A DNA stretch of 64,000 nucleotides from Progne subis subis (Eukaryota; Chordata; Aves; Passeriformes; Hirundinidae), in the NCBI GenBank assembly GCA_022316685.1, contig JAKJHU010000039.1, positions 5,060,532 through 5,124,531 on the forward strand, given 5' to 3'. Made by a program: the position numbers and the translations under genes. Position 1 is the stretch's first letter. Each line of letters opens with the position of its first letter. The notes under the pieces were generated by a model, which did no database searches, was not told the DNA's origin, and worked only from the letters and a program-made list of their open reading frames with translations. Positions 13,509-25,600 of this stretch are shown here, piece after piece.

Positions 13509-13561
13509 TGTATTGTGCAGAAAACATACAGAGGGTGAGCTGCTCATCTCTGCACAATACA
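13509..13561. repeat. Inverted repeat, 13-bp perfect arms
   Basis: Left arm TGTATTGTGCAGA (13509-13521) is the exact reverse complement of TCTGCACAATACA (13549-13561), with a 27-nt spacer. It could form a hairpin in DNA or in intronic RNA. There is no T-run after it and no known RNA family is suggested. Confidence 0.9.
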
Positions 13562-16500
13562 TGAATACAGATGCTGTTTCTTTGAAGCAAATCAGTGTCT
13601 ATCACAGGCACTTCACACTTTTCAGTTCATAGCTTTGAGGATCAACTGAAATGCTGAAGATAAAAAGATAAGTCTTCTCCTAAGGAGTTCCAAAGCCCAA
13701 ATGGTTTTTATCTGTGTTGTTTTGCAAGAACTGTTCACTAGATTTCGTTATTTTTCTCCCTATGCAGTGAATAGATGAAATATGTAAACCCTTGCAGATA
13801 CAAGGAGAGCTATAATTCTTTGCTGCTGAAATCTCAAGCTTTCACCTTTTGCCAGATGGACTGTTACAATTACAGCACATTTTAAACAGTGTCATACATT
13901 CTCAAGTCATGTATGATTATTGATACAAGATTTGTATGAATGATGGAATAAAGCAACAAAGAGCAAAGGAACTCAAAATAGCCACCAGTCACCAAAACGT
14001 TTGCATTGAAGAGATGTATGTGAAGATTGCCAGTTTGAAATTTTAAGTGTGAATCTTGTAGAGGGAAATGTAATGTAATCCATAATGGGAAACAACTTAA
14101 AGACGAAAATGTTAGTTGAGAAAGGGAAAATGCTTTACTGAGGAGGGTGAGTTTGGGGGGTCAGCATTTTCTGTCATTTTATTCCCTCCATGGGCTTAGT
14201 TACTAAGCAGAATGTTTTACATAATAGAATTCTGGACTCCCTTCTTGGTTGTTGATATTCCACTTGTGTATGCTCAGAGCATGTCAATGATGGCAGCTGG
14301 CTATTTCTTCAACACACAGATTTTGATTATGTCTTGTTTTATGGTTAATATTTGGTTTTTACAGGGAATGTTTTCCCACCCAAAAGACAACAAATGTTGG
14401 ACTGACCCAGTAATTGTTCTTTCCTATATTTCCTTTGGGCTCTTGTTCAGCTAGTTGGATCTGAGTAGTTTTAAACATAATTAGGCCATCATAAATCACT
14501 CTGGGTTAGTTTGCATGTGACATCACCAAGGAGGCCCAATGGGACGATTAGAGTATTTTTTCAGACAATGTATCTGTAACTATTTTAACTACTCTATCAT
14601 GGAAATAAAGCTTGTAAACAGTAGTCTTTGCAGAGTGACAAGTTAAGATATATTGCACCCTGATAGAGCTGTTTAGTAAATTAGATTTTCATAGTGCTAA
14701 TTGAATTTGTCACAAAGCTGATGAACACTAGTTTAAAAAAGGGCAATATATTTTATTTTATTGAGTACATCTCAGAGTGCTTGTAATTTAGTAGGGCCAC
14801 CACACTTTCTGGGCAGGCTATCAAGTAGGATGTTGTAATGCTTTGCATGACTACTATAGTAGATGGAAAAATGTAGCATTACTGTCTTGCACAGTGTGTA
14901 GTCTTTTGGTGCTCTTCAGAGAGCTGTGTCATAATCCCTGCATCTTTTGAAGAATTCATTCTGGTGAAATCAAGTAACTATACATCGTTTAAAACCTGGT
15001 GTGTAATTATATGATGAGACAAAGGAAATAACTGAGAAAAGCAGATAACCAATTGAATCCTGAAGCTATCAAAACAGATCTCTTGCCAAGGACCTTGGAA
15101 TTCATCTGATTCAGTTGCTGGAAAAATGCCTGAATTAAAAATTACCCTACAAGGACCAAGAAAGTAGAGCCAAATTCTGGCACTCTGCAGTTTTCTCCCA
15201 AAATGGTCATTAATGCTGCAAAACCAGAATATGGTGAACAACCCTTGGCCCCATGCTTGGCCCCCTACTGTAAGCTCTATCTGCCAAAATAAGATGGAAT
15301 AGAAGATCAAAAATGGGGAGGGGAGAGAAGGTTGGAAAAAGAGAGCTTAGAAAAGGAGGGTGGTTGGAAAGGGGAAAACTCATAGGCTATGCTCCCTGCC
15401 AGCACTGAAATACTCGGTTGCAGCTCCACTCACAAAGCACCTGTTGGCAGCTGTTGGAGCAGTTTATAGATTTTGGGACAGTTCCCTTATGTGAAATGTG
15501 ATGTGATCTTATTTTAGTAAAATAGAAGCAATTCATGGACAGTAATCACAGCAATAAATATACCTGCACAGAAATAACGTTGGCAGCTTTTGCTTTCATT
15601 GAAGTAATTGCATTCTTTTTATGCATCTCATTACTACTAATATTAATATCCTTTGGCTGATATCACCTATATTGTCTTCCTTTTACCCAAAATTGAAAAA
15701 AACCCCACAATATTGGATGGAGTGAAAAGAAAATAGAACAAAACAATTATCATAAATAGTAACCTGATACTGTCCTTCAAACTCAGTGGCAGGAAATTAG
15801 GGATCAGGGGTTGTCTGGCAAATTTTATGTTTTTCAATCTTTATGCATTAGAGTGTAATGATAGAAAATAATGAAAATTGTTTCTGTTAAATTACAACTC
15901 ACAGCAAGTATTTATGTTAGGAACTCCATTTAAACATTGTAACATCTTTACAAATTTTAATGTAAATTCCTGTTTCATACATTTAATGAAGATTTTTAGC
16001 ATTACAATTTACACCCTCCTTCAATTACTATCTCAAAAATTACTTGTGTTCATGTGCAAAAACTTCTGCTATTCTTTCTTGTTGTCTAAATAGTTTCTTA
16101 TTCCTTAGGATAAGTATGTAACAGTTATCAATAATGTATGTATTCAATAAGTAGACTACATCAAGCCGAAAATAAATTATTATTTTTAAATATAGGTATT
16201 TAATATAGGCTGAGCTAAAAACTCTGTTACATTTATTGGCTACATCTCCTTTGACTATAATGAGAATTCTCCCCTTGCTAATGATCTACTTTAAAAGGCT
16301 TACTTAGTAAGTATCTGTGTTACTCAGGTTTGCATAAGGTTGCAATAGAAAGTGGGTAATGTTTTGAAATTTAATGCTCTCTGATATAAACTTTACCCCC
16401 ATCCCCAATTTCCCATTCTACCTCAAACACTAAACTTATTAGTTCTAAAATAATCAAAATGTGAAACTTTAAGCCTCCCTTAGATTATTTTCAATAATGA

Positions 16501-17468
16501 AAAGCAGCTTAGGTTTCTGATACTGATTACATACTGCAATGTGTGCCACTCAGGCAGAGCCTAGTTCCTGCATGAATCTCACCAAGAGCTTTTCTCCATC
16601 AAGTCTATCAAAGAATAGGGCCAAAATGCAAATTCCATTTTAGTTCAATAGTTTTTAAATAGTATTTAAAAATGTGATTTTCTCTTTGTGTTAATTTCAA
16701 TACTTTTCTTAGAAAAAGTAGTTGAGTAGTCTAGCATGTAACAAACGGTATTAGAGACTGTTAACTTTAGTAACACCTAAGCTCAGGTGTGGTATGTGCC
16801 ATTAAAGGAAGAGGACAGGATGTGGAACTCAAGGCAGTGATATCTGAAACAGGAGAGCATCTAGTGAAACATAAGCATGTGCTTAGTTTCAGTGGGACTG
16901 TACAAAAAGAAGGGAATTTGCAGATATTTTAACTTGAAGAAGAATGCTCTCCTGAATCAAGATATTTGGAAACTTAGCTCTGAATCACCAAAAGATATAT
17001 TGTTTATTACAAAAGCTTTGTAATTATTCTTACAATAATCATAAATTAATTAAATAAATGCATTCAAGCATTGTACTTAGTCTTCATAATCTGTTTCTTC
17101 ATGATGTAGCATTAAATTTATTATACTGGATAAGAAGTGTGAATGGACATTTAAGGGTCCTAATAACCAGCGCACAGAAATTTCAAAGACATTGTAATTA
17201 TTTATCTAGGACATATATGTATGTATTTTCTTGGTATTTCAAGGTCCTGTAAGATTTGTATGGTAGTTTTTATTGTGTCTGCAGATTGACAGATCTCTAA
17301 AATACACTTTTCCAGTGGTCCTGATAAATGCATCTTTTTACTGTTTGTTTGGTCTTTGGAATGAGGCTGATATGCCAAATGGAAAGTCAAGTAGGCAAAA
17401 ATAGAAGTTTAACTAGAAAGTTCTCCCTGGGTTATGTATGGACTTTTCATCAGGTGTCATGTGGGTGG

Positions 17469-17512
17469 AAAAAATAATAGAGCCAATTTTGAAGGTGGCT
17501 CTATTATTTTTT
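17469..17512. repeat. Perfect inverted repeat, 17-bp arms, 10-nt loop
   Basis: The left arm AAAAAATAATAGAGCCA (17469-17485) and the right arm TGGCTCTATTATTTTTT (17496-17512) are perfect reverse complements, separated by ATTTTGAAGG. It lies about 0.7 kb before exon 2, within intron 1, so the transcript would contain the hairpin. Confidence 0.95.
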
Positions 17513-18191
17513 GTTATTTACAGGTGCATTTGGGACTTCCAGGTCTCTTTTACCTTGGCATTGGCCCCTTGAGATTCACACTCTCTTCAGGAATGTGAGA
17601 AGTCCCCATCATGTGAATCTAGGTGCTAACAATGAGCAGTGGAGCAGGAAGGGTAAAAGCCAGGACTACACATCCGCATCAGCACAGGGCAGGACAGGAC
17701 AAAGAACCAGTGAGGCTGCAGCTCAGATACTCAGGAATCAGTTGTCATCTTAACATCGAGCTCATCTGAGCCACCAGTGCAGTCCTGCAGTGTCCTTAGG
17801 AATTATATGACGAAGAAGCAGGTGCCAAACTGAACTCCCTTCCTTTGCTACTCTCAACAAGACTTAATGTATTTATTTATTATGCCAGTAAAATGTTTCC
17901 TTGTTCTTAAGTCAGAAAACTGAGCAAAAACTATTAAATTGATTGCATAGCTAAAGTCCTCACTTACCCCACTCTAATGAACAATTAAAATTGTTTACGT
18001 TTAAAATTGTTTATACCCACTACGGAAGAGCATGTTTAATCTATCAGGTATATGAGTACTGTATCATCAATGATATGTGTGGGTTTTTACTTTGCTTGCT
18101 TTTCAAATTTCAAAAACTGTTGGAGTCAATGAAAATTAAAGTACTATTTGTACAAATGTTTATTAGGCCTTTCTTTGTTATTCTTTTATAG

Positions 18192-18240
18192 GTCTTGTAG
18201 AAATTTGCCTGATGCATCCCCTTGATGTAGTGAAAACAAG
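18192..18240 (+). CDS. SLC25A21: SLC25A21 internal exon (exon 2 by comparison with human)
   Basis: This exon belongs to the mitochondrial 2-oxodicarboxylate carrier, which exchanges 2-oxoadipate for 2-oxoglutarate across the inner mitochondrial membrane in lysine and tryptophan breakdown. The 49 bp encode GLVEICLMHPLDVVKTR, with the first Gly and last Arg codons split by the introns. It carries the first carrier signature PX[DE]XX[KR] as P-L-D-V-V-K, at the end of transmembrane helix 1, whose proline kinks the helix and whose charged residues form the matrix salt-bridge network. The sequence agrees with the human protein as I remember it. The acceptor is a pyrimidine-rich tract ending TTTTATAG; the donor is AAG|GTAAGA. 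It enters in phase 1 and leaves in phase 2. Other SLC25 members share the signature, but the EICLMHPLDVVKTR wording plus the match of the next exon points to SLC25A21. Confidence 0.95.
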
Positions 18241-19140
18241 GTAAGATCATGCTTGAACAGGTTTTGTTGACACTGGAAGATATCCAAATTACAAACTGTC
18301 AAAAAATAAAATCCTAGAACTTCTCCCAGGAAGATAACTTGTGCCTGTAATGACATTGATATTTACTTACCTGTATTTGCAGCATTTGACAGATGGAATT
18401 TGAGTAGCATGGCACATTTCTGATTAGAGGTCATCTAGAGGTGTTGAATCTGCTTATGACATGTATTTTTACTCTTGTAACACAATGCAGTGACATGAAG
18501 ATGGCTAGTTAAATTCACTTAGTATATGTTATACCTGCCATACTGCTTTTATATATAATTAGGAAATACCATATTGCATCTAAAATAATTTTAAAGACTT
18601 TTTAATAAAAATTATGAGATGTTCCATATTCTCTTTGTAAGCTAAATAAGTTAATGATTTTTATTTTAATATTTTTTATCTGTCTTTAATTTATTCTGAA
18701 TATTTGTTCTTATATAAGTGGTTAAATTACCTCAAAAATTTGCTTAAGTTAGGTTGTTTTTTCCTTAATGTTGGTTGCTGAAATGGAAAAGAAAAAAAAA
18801 AAAAAAGCTGTGTTTCTAGTTTCTGGAATATCCATTTGTTTTCTATGCTTTTTAGGTTTTATATAAATTCACAAGTGTTATTGTACATGACAAGTAAACC
18901 AGAATGGAGAAGCCCTTTATTAGTAGAAGAAGAAAACTATTCATGCACGTGTGTTATGCAGTGCTGATAATTACCATGTACTGTTTCTGGAGCTCCATCT
19001 AGGTCACAGACATGTAGGTAGAAAAGTTTCACTAGGAGACTAATCAGCCCCAAACAAATGATGAAGACAGCTGTGGTCTCTGGAGTATGCTTGAAGTTGT
19101 CAATTATGACTTCATATTCTAGTTCCAGTTAGCCAACATA

Positions 19141-19745
19141 TGAGCGTTTTATGGATGACACGGTGCTGGAGCCGGCCAGCTGTTCCCAAGCACCATGCCA
19201 GGAGCAGGACACACCTCAAGAGCAGGTTGACCTGGGGCGTGTCTTAGAGCTATTGCTCTACAGCACTTGTGCTATGAAAAGGCGCACAGCAGAGGCAAAT
19301 GAGGAGAGGGAGATCTTCAGTATGGTACCCAGGGAAGGATTTATTCCCTGAAGGGGCCAGGGATTGAAGACCCTGATGTGCAAATGTTTTTAAATGGGGA
19401 GGCTCTAGGGGAGGGGTACAAATCTTTAACCAATGGGAAGAGAACAGGGGAGGACTGGGAGGTGGGGTTTGCATTTCACAAACCAATGGGAAAAACATGG
19501 GGAGGAGACTAGGTCACATGGACCGGTGGGGTGTTGAAGATTAGGGACTTTCCAAAGGGGAGGTTCAAACAGGGGGTTGGCATACGGGAGGATTGATGGC
19601 TGGGTAGGGTGACAGGCAGAGTACATTCTAGAACGAGGGCAGGGTTAAGGTATGATTGATGACAGAGTAGAGGGGCACAGACTAGGAGCAAACCATCAAC
19701 CCAGGGAGACAACAGAACAAACCATTAGAAAGAAAACGTACCACA
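19141..19745 (-). mobile_element. Solo LTR of an avian endogenous retrovirus
   Basis: Read on the minus strand this 605-bp segment begins TGTGGTACG and ends AACGCTCA, the TG...CA pattern of LTRs. It carries a TATA-like ATTTAAAA (about 19388-19395), a polyadenylation signal AATAAA (complement of 19340-19345) and repeated CCAAT/ATTGG boxes (19430-19434 and 19483-19487). Flanking pentamers ACATA (19136-19140) and ACAGA (19746-19750) differ at one position and may be a decayed target-site duplication. No retroviral coding sequence or primer-binding site adjoins it, so it looks like a solo LTR. The family was not identified and the exact ends are inferred. Confidence 0.65.
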
Positions 19746-20317
19746 ACAGATGCATTTTTGGCTTCTGTTTAAATCACATTCTGTGATTTGCCTAAGGCCT
19801 TGAGATGCGATTTTTTATTTTTGCAGGTTGCATTTTGCAGAAGGAAGTCATCTGTCTGTGGCCAACCAAGAGACAGTTATTCAGGTCCAGCCGCATTAAC
19901 TGCTGCTGGGGTGCTGTAGGTCTTCCTTGGGGCTTGGAGCTGGCTCAGGCAATCCTTCTGTATCCCTTCATAACCTGGATGTGTTGATTCATATAGAAAC
20001 AATGCACCTGGTAGTTCTGAGGGTCCTCTCTGCTCCCCCAAGTACCACTGAAACAATGCTATTAAAACAAGACTTTCATAAGATTGAAATTAAAGGCTCA
20101 AAAGCAACAGGGTACAAGCAAAACAAATACAAGACCAAATTTAAAAGAAAATTATCTGTCTTGCTTTTCTGTCAAGTGGTCCCCAAAGGATGTGCTTTAG
20201 TGACTTCATTTTGGCAGTTTGTGCAGTAACTCACCTATAGCTTTCAAGCTTTGGTTTTACTTCTTCCCATTTTTCTTTTTGTACTGAACCAGAAATCATG
20301 TTCTTTTGTAGTAAGAA

Positions 20318-20655
20318 TGTAGGTCTGTGGGCCTGACATTTCTAGGTCTGGAGAGATTTTAGCCTACTAGCAGTGCTAACTGTTTCCCAAGGGAAAAGTC
20401 CTCCAGAAAACCTCTTCTCAAAACAATCTTGGCAAAACAACTATCCTTTCCCAAAACAATCTTTCTCCAGGTGGTGTTTTGCTGTTTCTCTAGTTTAACC
20501 AATGGGATTAGAGAGGTGTAGTTCCTAGTCACCAATCATGTTAAGTCTGTATTGGAACATGTTATAAAAGGTGGTAAGAATTAGATAATAAAGCCTTCTA
20601 TGCTCTTTGCCTTCTGAAATACTTGGAGTCTTTCATCTTTCTTTCATGTCCTACA
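20318..20655 (+). mobile_element. Solo LTR of an avian endogenous retrovirus
   Basis: This 338-bp segment starts TGTAGG and ends CCTACA, a perfect 6-bp terminal inverted repeat of the TG...CA type. The order inside is that of an LTR: CCAAT boxes (20499-20503, 20532-20536), TATAAAAG (20563-20570), AATAAA (20587-20592), then a T/C-rich U5-like end. It has no adjoining internal region, so it is probably a solo LTR. I see no clear target-site duplication (TAAGA to the left, GCGAC to the right). It opposes the 19141-19745 LTR in orientation and is a different family. Confidence 0.75.
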
Positions 20656-23337
20656 GCGACATAGATAATTTGTAATTTAGTGTAAGCCGTGTATCATGTG
20701 TCAGAAAATGCATTAATTACACATCTGTACTGGCAGTCAACAGGCATACTTTCAGTTTTCTGACAGGAACCACACAGTGGACTCTGAGAACACAAGGACA
20801 GGTTTCCCCATGTCTCTTTGAGATTTTACTGAGTTTTGCACACTTTTAGTAATGAAAAGGCTTTTCAGATGTGAGATCCAGAAATATAAAGCATTAAAGA
20901 GTGTATGGGGATGTTTGCGGAGCTGTAACAATCCTTAAAAACACAATAAAAAGTAGTTAAAATTAGGAAACATGTAAATGTGAAATGTGAGTCCATAAAC
21001 AGTAGCATTTTTAGAAGAAAGAAAGAAGGAAAGAACAGTGGCTGTGCAGAAGAAATCAGGTGATGAATCAAAGTAAAACTGAGGGGCTGAGTAAAATAGA
21101 AAATCCATTAAACAAATTTCTTCATTTGAAGAAACTTCCATTGAGTTAACTCATCCAATGTGTTAGCTGCAACTCCTTGCAGAAGTGGGCAGCACCCAAG
21201 TGATAGTTTTTCTAGTTTGTTGATGCAGATGTATTCAGAGATATTACGCAGATTTTACGAACTTTTCTGTAGATGTCAGCAGATGGTAATATTTGAAAAT
21301 ACTTACATTTTGAAAGCAAATGACAAAACCAAGAATAGAATGTCCTTTGATCTCATCTGTCATTTTGTTCTATGTTCCTAACATCATACTTCTTCCTTTC
21401 ATTTTGTAATGTTCCCAATTTACTATGGCAGATTAATTCTTTGATGGCCTTCAAAGTTCAAATGAAACATTGGTTTTAATCCTGAACTTTGGACATAGAA
21501 TGTTTTCTAATAGTTTTTCATTGACTTTATTCCTTTCTTGCAGTGCCTCTAAGTACTATTGTGTACTTAATCTTTCCCAACATGGTATTGATAATCCACT
21601 GTTTCCTAGTCACTTCCAGTTATTACAGTTTTGGTGATGGTTTTAGGGTTTTCTTCCTTTTGGTTAGGTGAAAGGATGTATGAAAGCACCATTTGTTGAC
21701 TAATATTTGTGGTGTTTTCAGTTTCCTACCTTTTTTCCTAGAAGTGCGTTTGGTACAAAGAGTCCTGTGGCCATTTCAAATTATTGTAATCTCATTGATC
21801 TAAGTTACTGTTCTGATGGAGTTTAGGGCAGATGTCAGAGGCTCACATCTAGTGGATTGGTGGCTTAATGCTTCATTGATATTTTGTGTATGTGTATGTT
21901 TTTAATAAAAAATTGGAGAAAATAAAGTTTCTGTCAAAGATTATTTTGAAACACTGGAAAATGGTTTGGCTCCTTTATGACGTTTTGCAATATCTTTTCT
22001 GTGTTTAGCAATTTTCTATTATTCTACAGTAACAATGCTAGATTTGTTTATCTGCTCACATCAAGGGAGGAACAGTATATAAGCACGTGCTTATAAACCA
22101 TAGAGAATCCAAATGCTTAATGAAGTGGTTTTTTCCTAAGTGTACATCTGAAAATAATTTTTTTTTCTCTACTAGAACACCAAACATCACTACTCTAAGG
22201 AATTCCTGTTAGCTAGATAGATGAAGATAACTCTGATCCATTGTTTTAGCTTTATGAATCCTACTTATTCTTTGAAATTAAGCTCTTTTCTCATTTGCAA
22301 GATATTTTGGAATAGTTTCTGATGAGATATTATTAAAAAAAAGGTGTGCTGAATTTTAATTTTTTTGTAGAACAGTCTCTAATAGCTATTTTATATATCA
22401 GTTACCCTTATGATTAACTTAGCCATTAAATGAGGTAATGAACTTGATACTAAATAGGGTACTCTGTTCTTGTCCTCCTAAATACAGTCTGCTAAGTCTG
22501 GTAAGTTATTGTGTGTGGCCATGTAAGAGAAGTGACAGCAGTAGCAAGAGTTTTTCAGTACAGGTTCATTCAAGACATAGAAGGTATATTCTTTAATTAA
22601 GAAGTCAAGATGATCTTTCTCTGCTAGAAAGTGAGGGAGTAGAAAACTCTCTTAGCCTGGATAAAAGATTGGGTTTCCTCACTTGGTACCTTTTTTTGTG
22701 TTGTAAGCATAATGCAGACTGTAATGTCATTTTCATCCATGAGACTTTCAAAGGATGACAAAATGACATACTACATCATGAGACATAGACCAAGACATTG
22801 CTATATATAAAATTAAAAATAGGAAAGTGCTTTTCCAGGCACAGTTTATCCTTCGTGTCCTAGTATCAAATGATTTGGCTCAATCAAGTATACAAAATTC
22901 AGAACTTAATAACATTTTGTTATTGGATAATTAGTATTTATGTAGAAGCTCAGAGGTGTGTAGTTGGTAAGAGAAAGGAGAATTACAGGGAGCCTTAAAA
23001 ATCAAGGGAAAGCTAAAGGTCTGATTTGAGAAATCAGTCAAGCAAGACTAACTGGTAACTGGAGGATGTTACTGTGGTCTGTCTGACAGTTCCAGGTTAT
23101 GTTCTAAGGTAATGTGAATTCTCAGGGGAAAAAAAACAACCCAACAGTTTATTTTTTTCACTTCCCTGAACTGGGTTGCTGGCATAAAAATGACATTTTC
23201 AGGAGCTCCATAACTGTGAACTAAATGCACTAACATAGAATTTTCTTTGCTGTTGCATTTTAACATCTCAAGAAATGCATGCAACCAATGGTCATATTGG
23301 AAAATTAGAACCACAAGTAGAAATAAAATTCTAGCTA

Positions 23338-23362
23338 ATAATTGATTTAGCTAATCAATTAT
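23338..23362. repeat. AT-rich imperfect palindrome
   Basis: ATAATTGATT (23338-23347) and AATCAATTAT (23353-23362) are reverse complements around TAGCT. The octamer TAGCTAAT also occurs twice (23332-23339, 23348-23355). The TAATTGATT and TAGCTAATC words are homeodomain-like cores, which does not show binding. Confidence 0.7.
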
Positions 23363-25050
23363 AAGTTGATGCCATTTATGTGCGCTTTCTCTTTTTCTTT
23401 GGTAATCATCAGTATTTATATATACAGCTGAATTTTAGTGACTCCACTGTTCTTGAAAACAATTTCAAAACTGCCTTCGCAAGAATTCATACAGACTGTG
23501 AAATATATATTGGTGTAGTCATTTTGGATGTAACTTGGAATTACATAGTTAGGAAATGGAAACCTACTGAATAATTTTTTTTTTAAACTGTTTTCTACAT
23601 GAAGGAATTTAATAGAAAACACAAATGAAGAAATATATTAATTTTTAGAAAGTAACAGTACATCATCAAAAACCTTCAAATGCATAACATCTGAAAAAAA
23701 ATATGTCTGAAATTCCTGTGAACAGGAAAAATGTTATGGGAATTAGATGAATCATTTACTTCTCTATTCCATTTTATGTTTAAGTTTATATCACTATACA
23801 TTTTGAGACAAATACTTGAGAGAAAGATGGGTTCTCTTACGGCACACTAGTGATAGTCTTTTCTATTTTTTAAAATAGTTCGGCCTTCACAATGCAGTCT
23901 CACATTGGGATGAGTGTGCAATTTCAAAATCAATGCATAAAGGAGACCCAGGAGACATTATTTTGAAAGATTTTACTTCCATTTATCAGGAGAATAAGTT
24001 ATTAAGTATATCTTGTTTTCATGATCATCCTAGCCAACGTTGTTGGTTTTTTTCCTTAAGCTGTTTCTCACCTTTGGCAGGGAGGCTGCAGTCCATATTG
24101 CTCTATTGTAATACCTCTTCACATAGTTCAGCTTTAGATCAGAATCTTATTACAGACTAACTTGGTCTCATGTGTGAATCTGAGCATCAGTATTTAAATT
24201 ATGAGGCAAATAGCTCATCTTGGAAACTGTGGAGGAAATTTTTGTGTAGTCAGGATGGAGATTTTAAATTTTGCTTTCTGAAAAATTCTAAATCAACATC
24301 ATGAATCTAAAAGGCCCAAATCTAAAAAATAATTTGGGATTTAAATTGAGGTTTGGAATCTGCATTACAGACCCATTTCTACTTAGCAACTGTTCTGCTG
24401 ATTTGTGTGCGTGTTTATCCATTCTGTTCCTTTGTTCCACTTCTCTCATTTTGGTCTTATTAAAAAAGTTCAGCTTACTACATGTGTTTCCGATCTCATT
24501 CCATCTGTTATTTTGCAAGAGCTACTTCCTTTATATCATTAATTCCTCTTTGATTTTTGGTCTTTTTTGCTTGAATGGGCAGAGGTGGAGCCTGTTTCTG
24601 AAAAACATTGGTTAAGGAGGAGTTCAATGTCCTTATACAACTGTTACCATTTCCAAGTGACTGTAGTTCACTTGCTTTGCATCAGGCCATGTTAAGTTCA
24701 TGGTACTTGATGCAAACTGCTCTAGTTAGATTCATAACAGTTTTAAGCAGAAAATAGTCTTCCTGTCCTGGGAAAATTATCAGGATACCAAAATATTCTG
24801 TATTGGAATGAACAGTTGAACTCTCAGAAGACTTAGAAAAACAATGAGTTATGGCCTATGAAACTTCGTGTAATTAATTTTGGATTTTGGAACTTTTCAC
24901 TTCCTTTTTTCCTTTTTTTTCTTTTCAATGACTTTTAAGTAATTTTGAACTAGAAAAACAGAAGGTTTTGTTTGAAAATGTAGAGAACAACATCCATTGT
25001 CATCTAGAAGTGTATAAAAATATATTGAAACTGGTAGTTTCTTGAGAAAT

Positions 25051-25098
25051 GTTTTGTTGTTTTTTGGGTTTTTTTGGTTTTTTGGGTTTTTTTTTTTC
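25051..25098. repeat. T/G low-complexity tract
   Basis: T runs broken by GGG and GG, very like the tract at 5576-5716 and in the same orientation. It ends in a 12-T run. Confidence 0.9.
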
Positions 25099-25575
25099 AT
25101 TTTGAAGAAAAAGAACCAAGTAAAAATAATCCCTGACCAACTCAGCTTAATGTCCTTTTTTCATCCAAATGTCAAGGCTTTTCTCTGGGATTAGATTTCC
25201 TTCAATTATCAGTGGCCTTTGGCACAATTTTTCACAGGGCTTGTGTGCAGCTTATCCTCTGGTTTTTGGCATTTGAATTTCAGCATTGAAATACTTTGGG
25301 TATTTACGTACAGATCCAAATTTTTTATAATGGGGACTTTACAGTTCATAGTAGTTTGGATGTGGATGAGATCCAGTGCTCTGTAATTTGCCCTTCTTTT
25401 TCTTTCTATGTACAATCTGTTAGGAATTAATAAGGGCACATGAGCTAATAATTCCTGCTAGATATACTATTGCAATTTAAATCCTTCCCTGAATTAAAGA
25501 ACAGTATTGATGTACACTGTTAAACAGATGCTCTGATGTGCAGTGCTGGTCAAAGTGATTTCTGTTACTATGTGC

Positions 25576-25600
25576 TTTTTTTTTTTTTTTTTTTTTTTTA
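25576..25600. repeat. (T)25 homopolymer
   Basis: An uninterrupted run of 25 T. No retrotransposon body is recognisable on either side. Confidence 0.95.

Larger units (their letters stand above)
1..18191 (+). other. SLC25A21: SLC25A21 intron 1 (3' part)
   Basis: This stretch precedes the first recognisable exon and ends in a pyrimidine-rich tract followed by a TTTTATAG acceptor. I saw no coding exon in it: none of the open frames resembles the N-terminal part of the carrier or any other protein I know, apart from CR1 relics. It holds CR1 fragments near 600-1300, 2273-2372 and 3050-3355, T/G-rich and (TA)n low-complexity DNA near 5.6 and 8.3 kb, a tandem and inverted repeat near 13.5 kb, and a perfect hairpin at 17.5 kb. 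The remaining stretches (roughly 3.4-5.5, 5.8-8.2, 8.5-13.4 and 13.6-17.4 kb) are AT-rich, apparently single-copy DNA in which I recognise nothing definite. Assignment as intron 1 rests on the human gene structure; the start of the intron is outside the window. Confidence 0.85.

Noticed and set aside
20318..20655. A full provirus using the two LTRs as its ends
   Set aside because: The LTRs are in opposite orientation, differ in sequence and length, and have no retroviral coding region between them.
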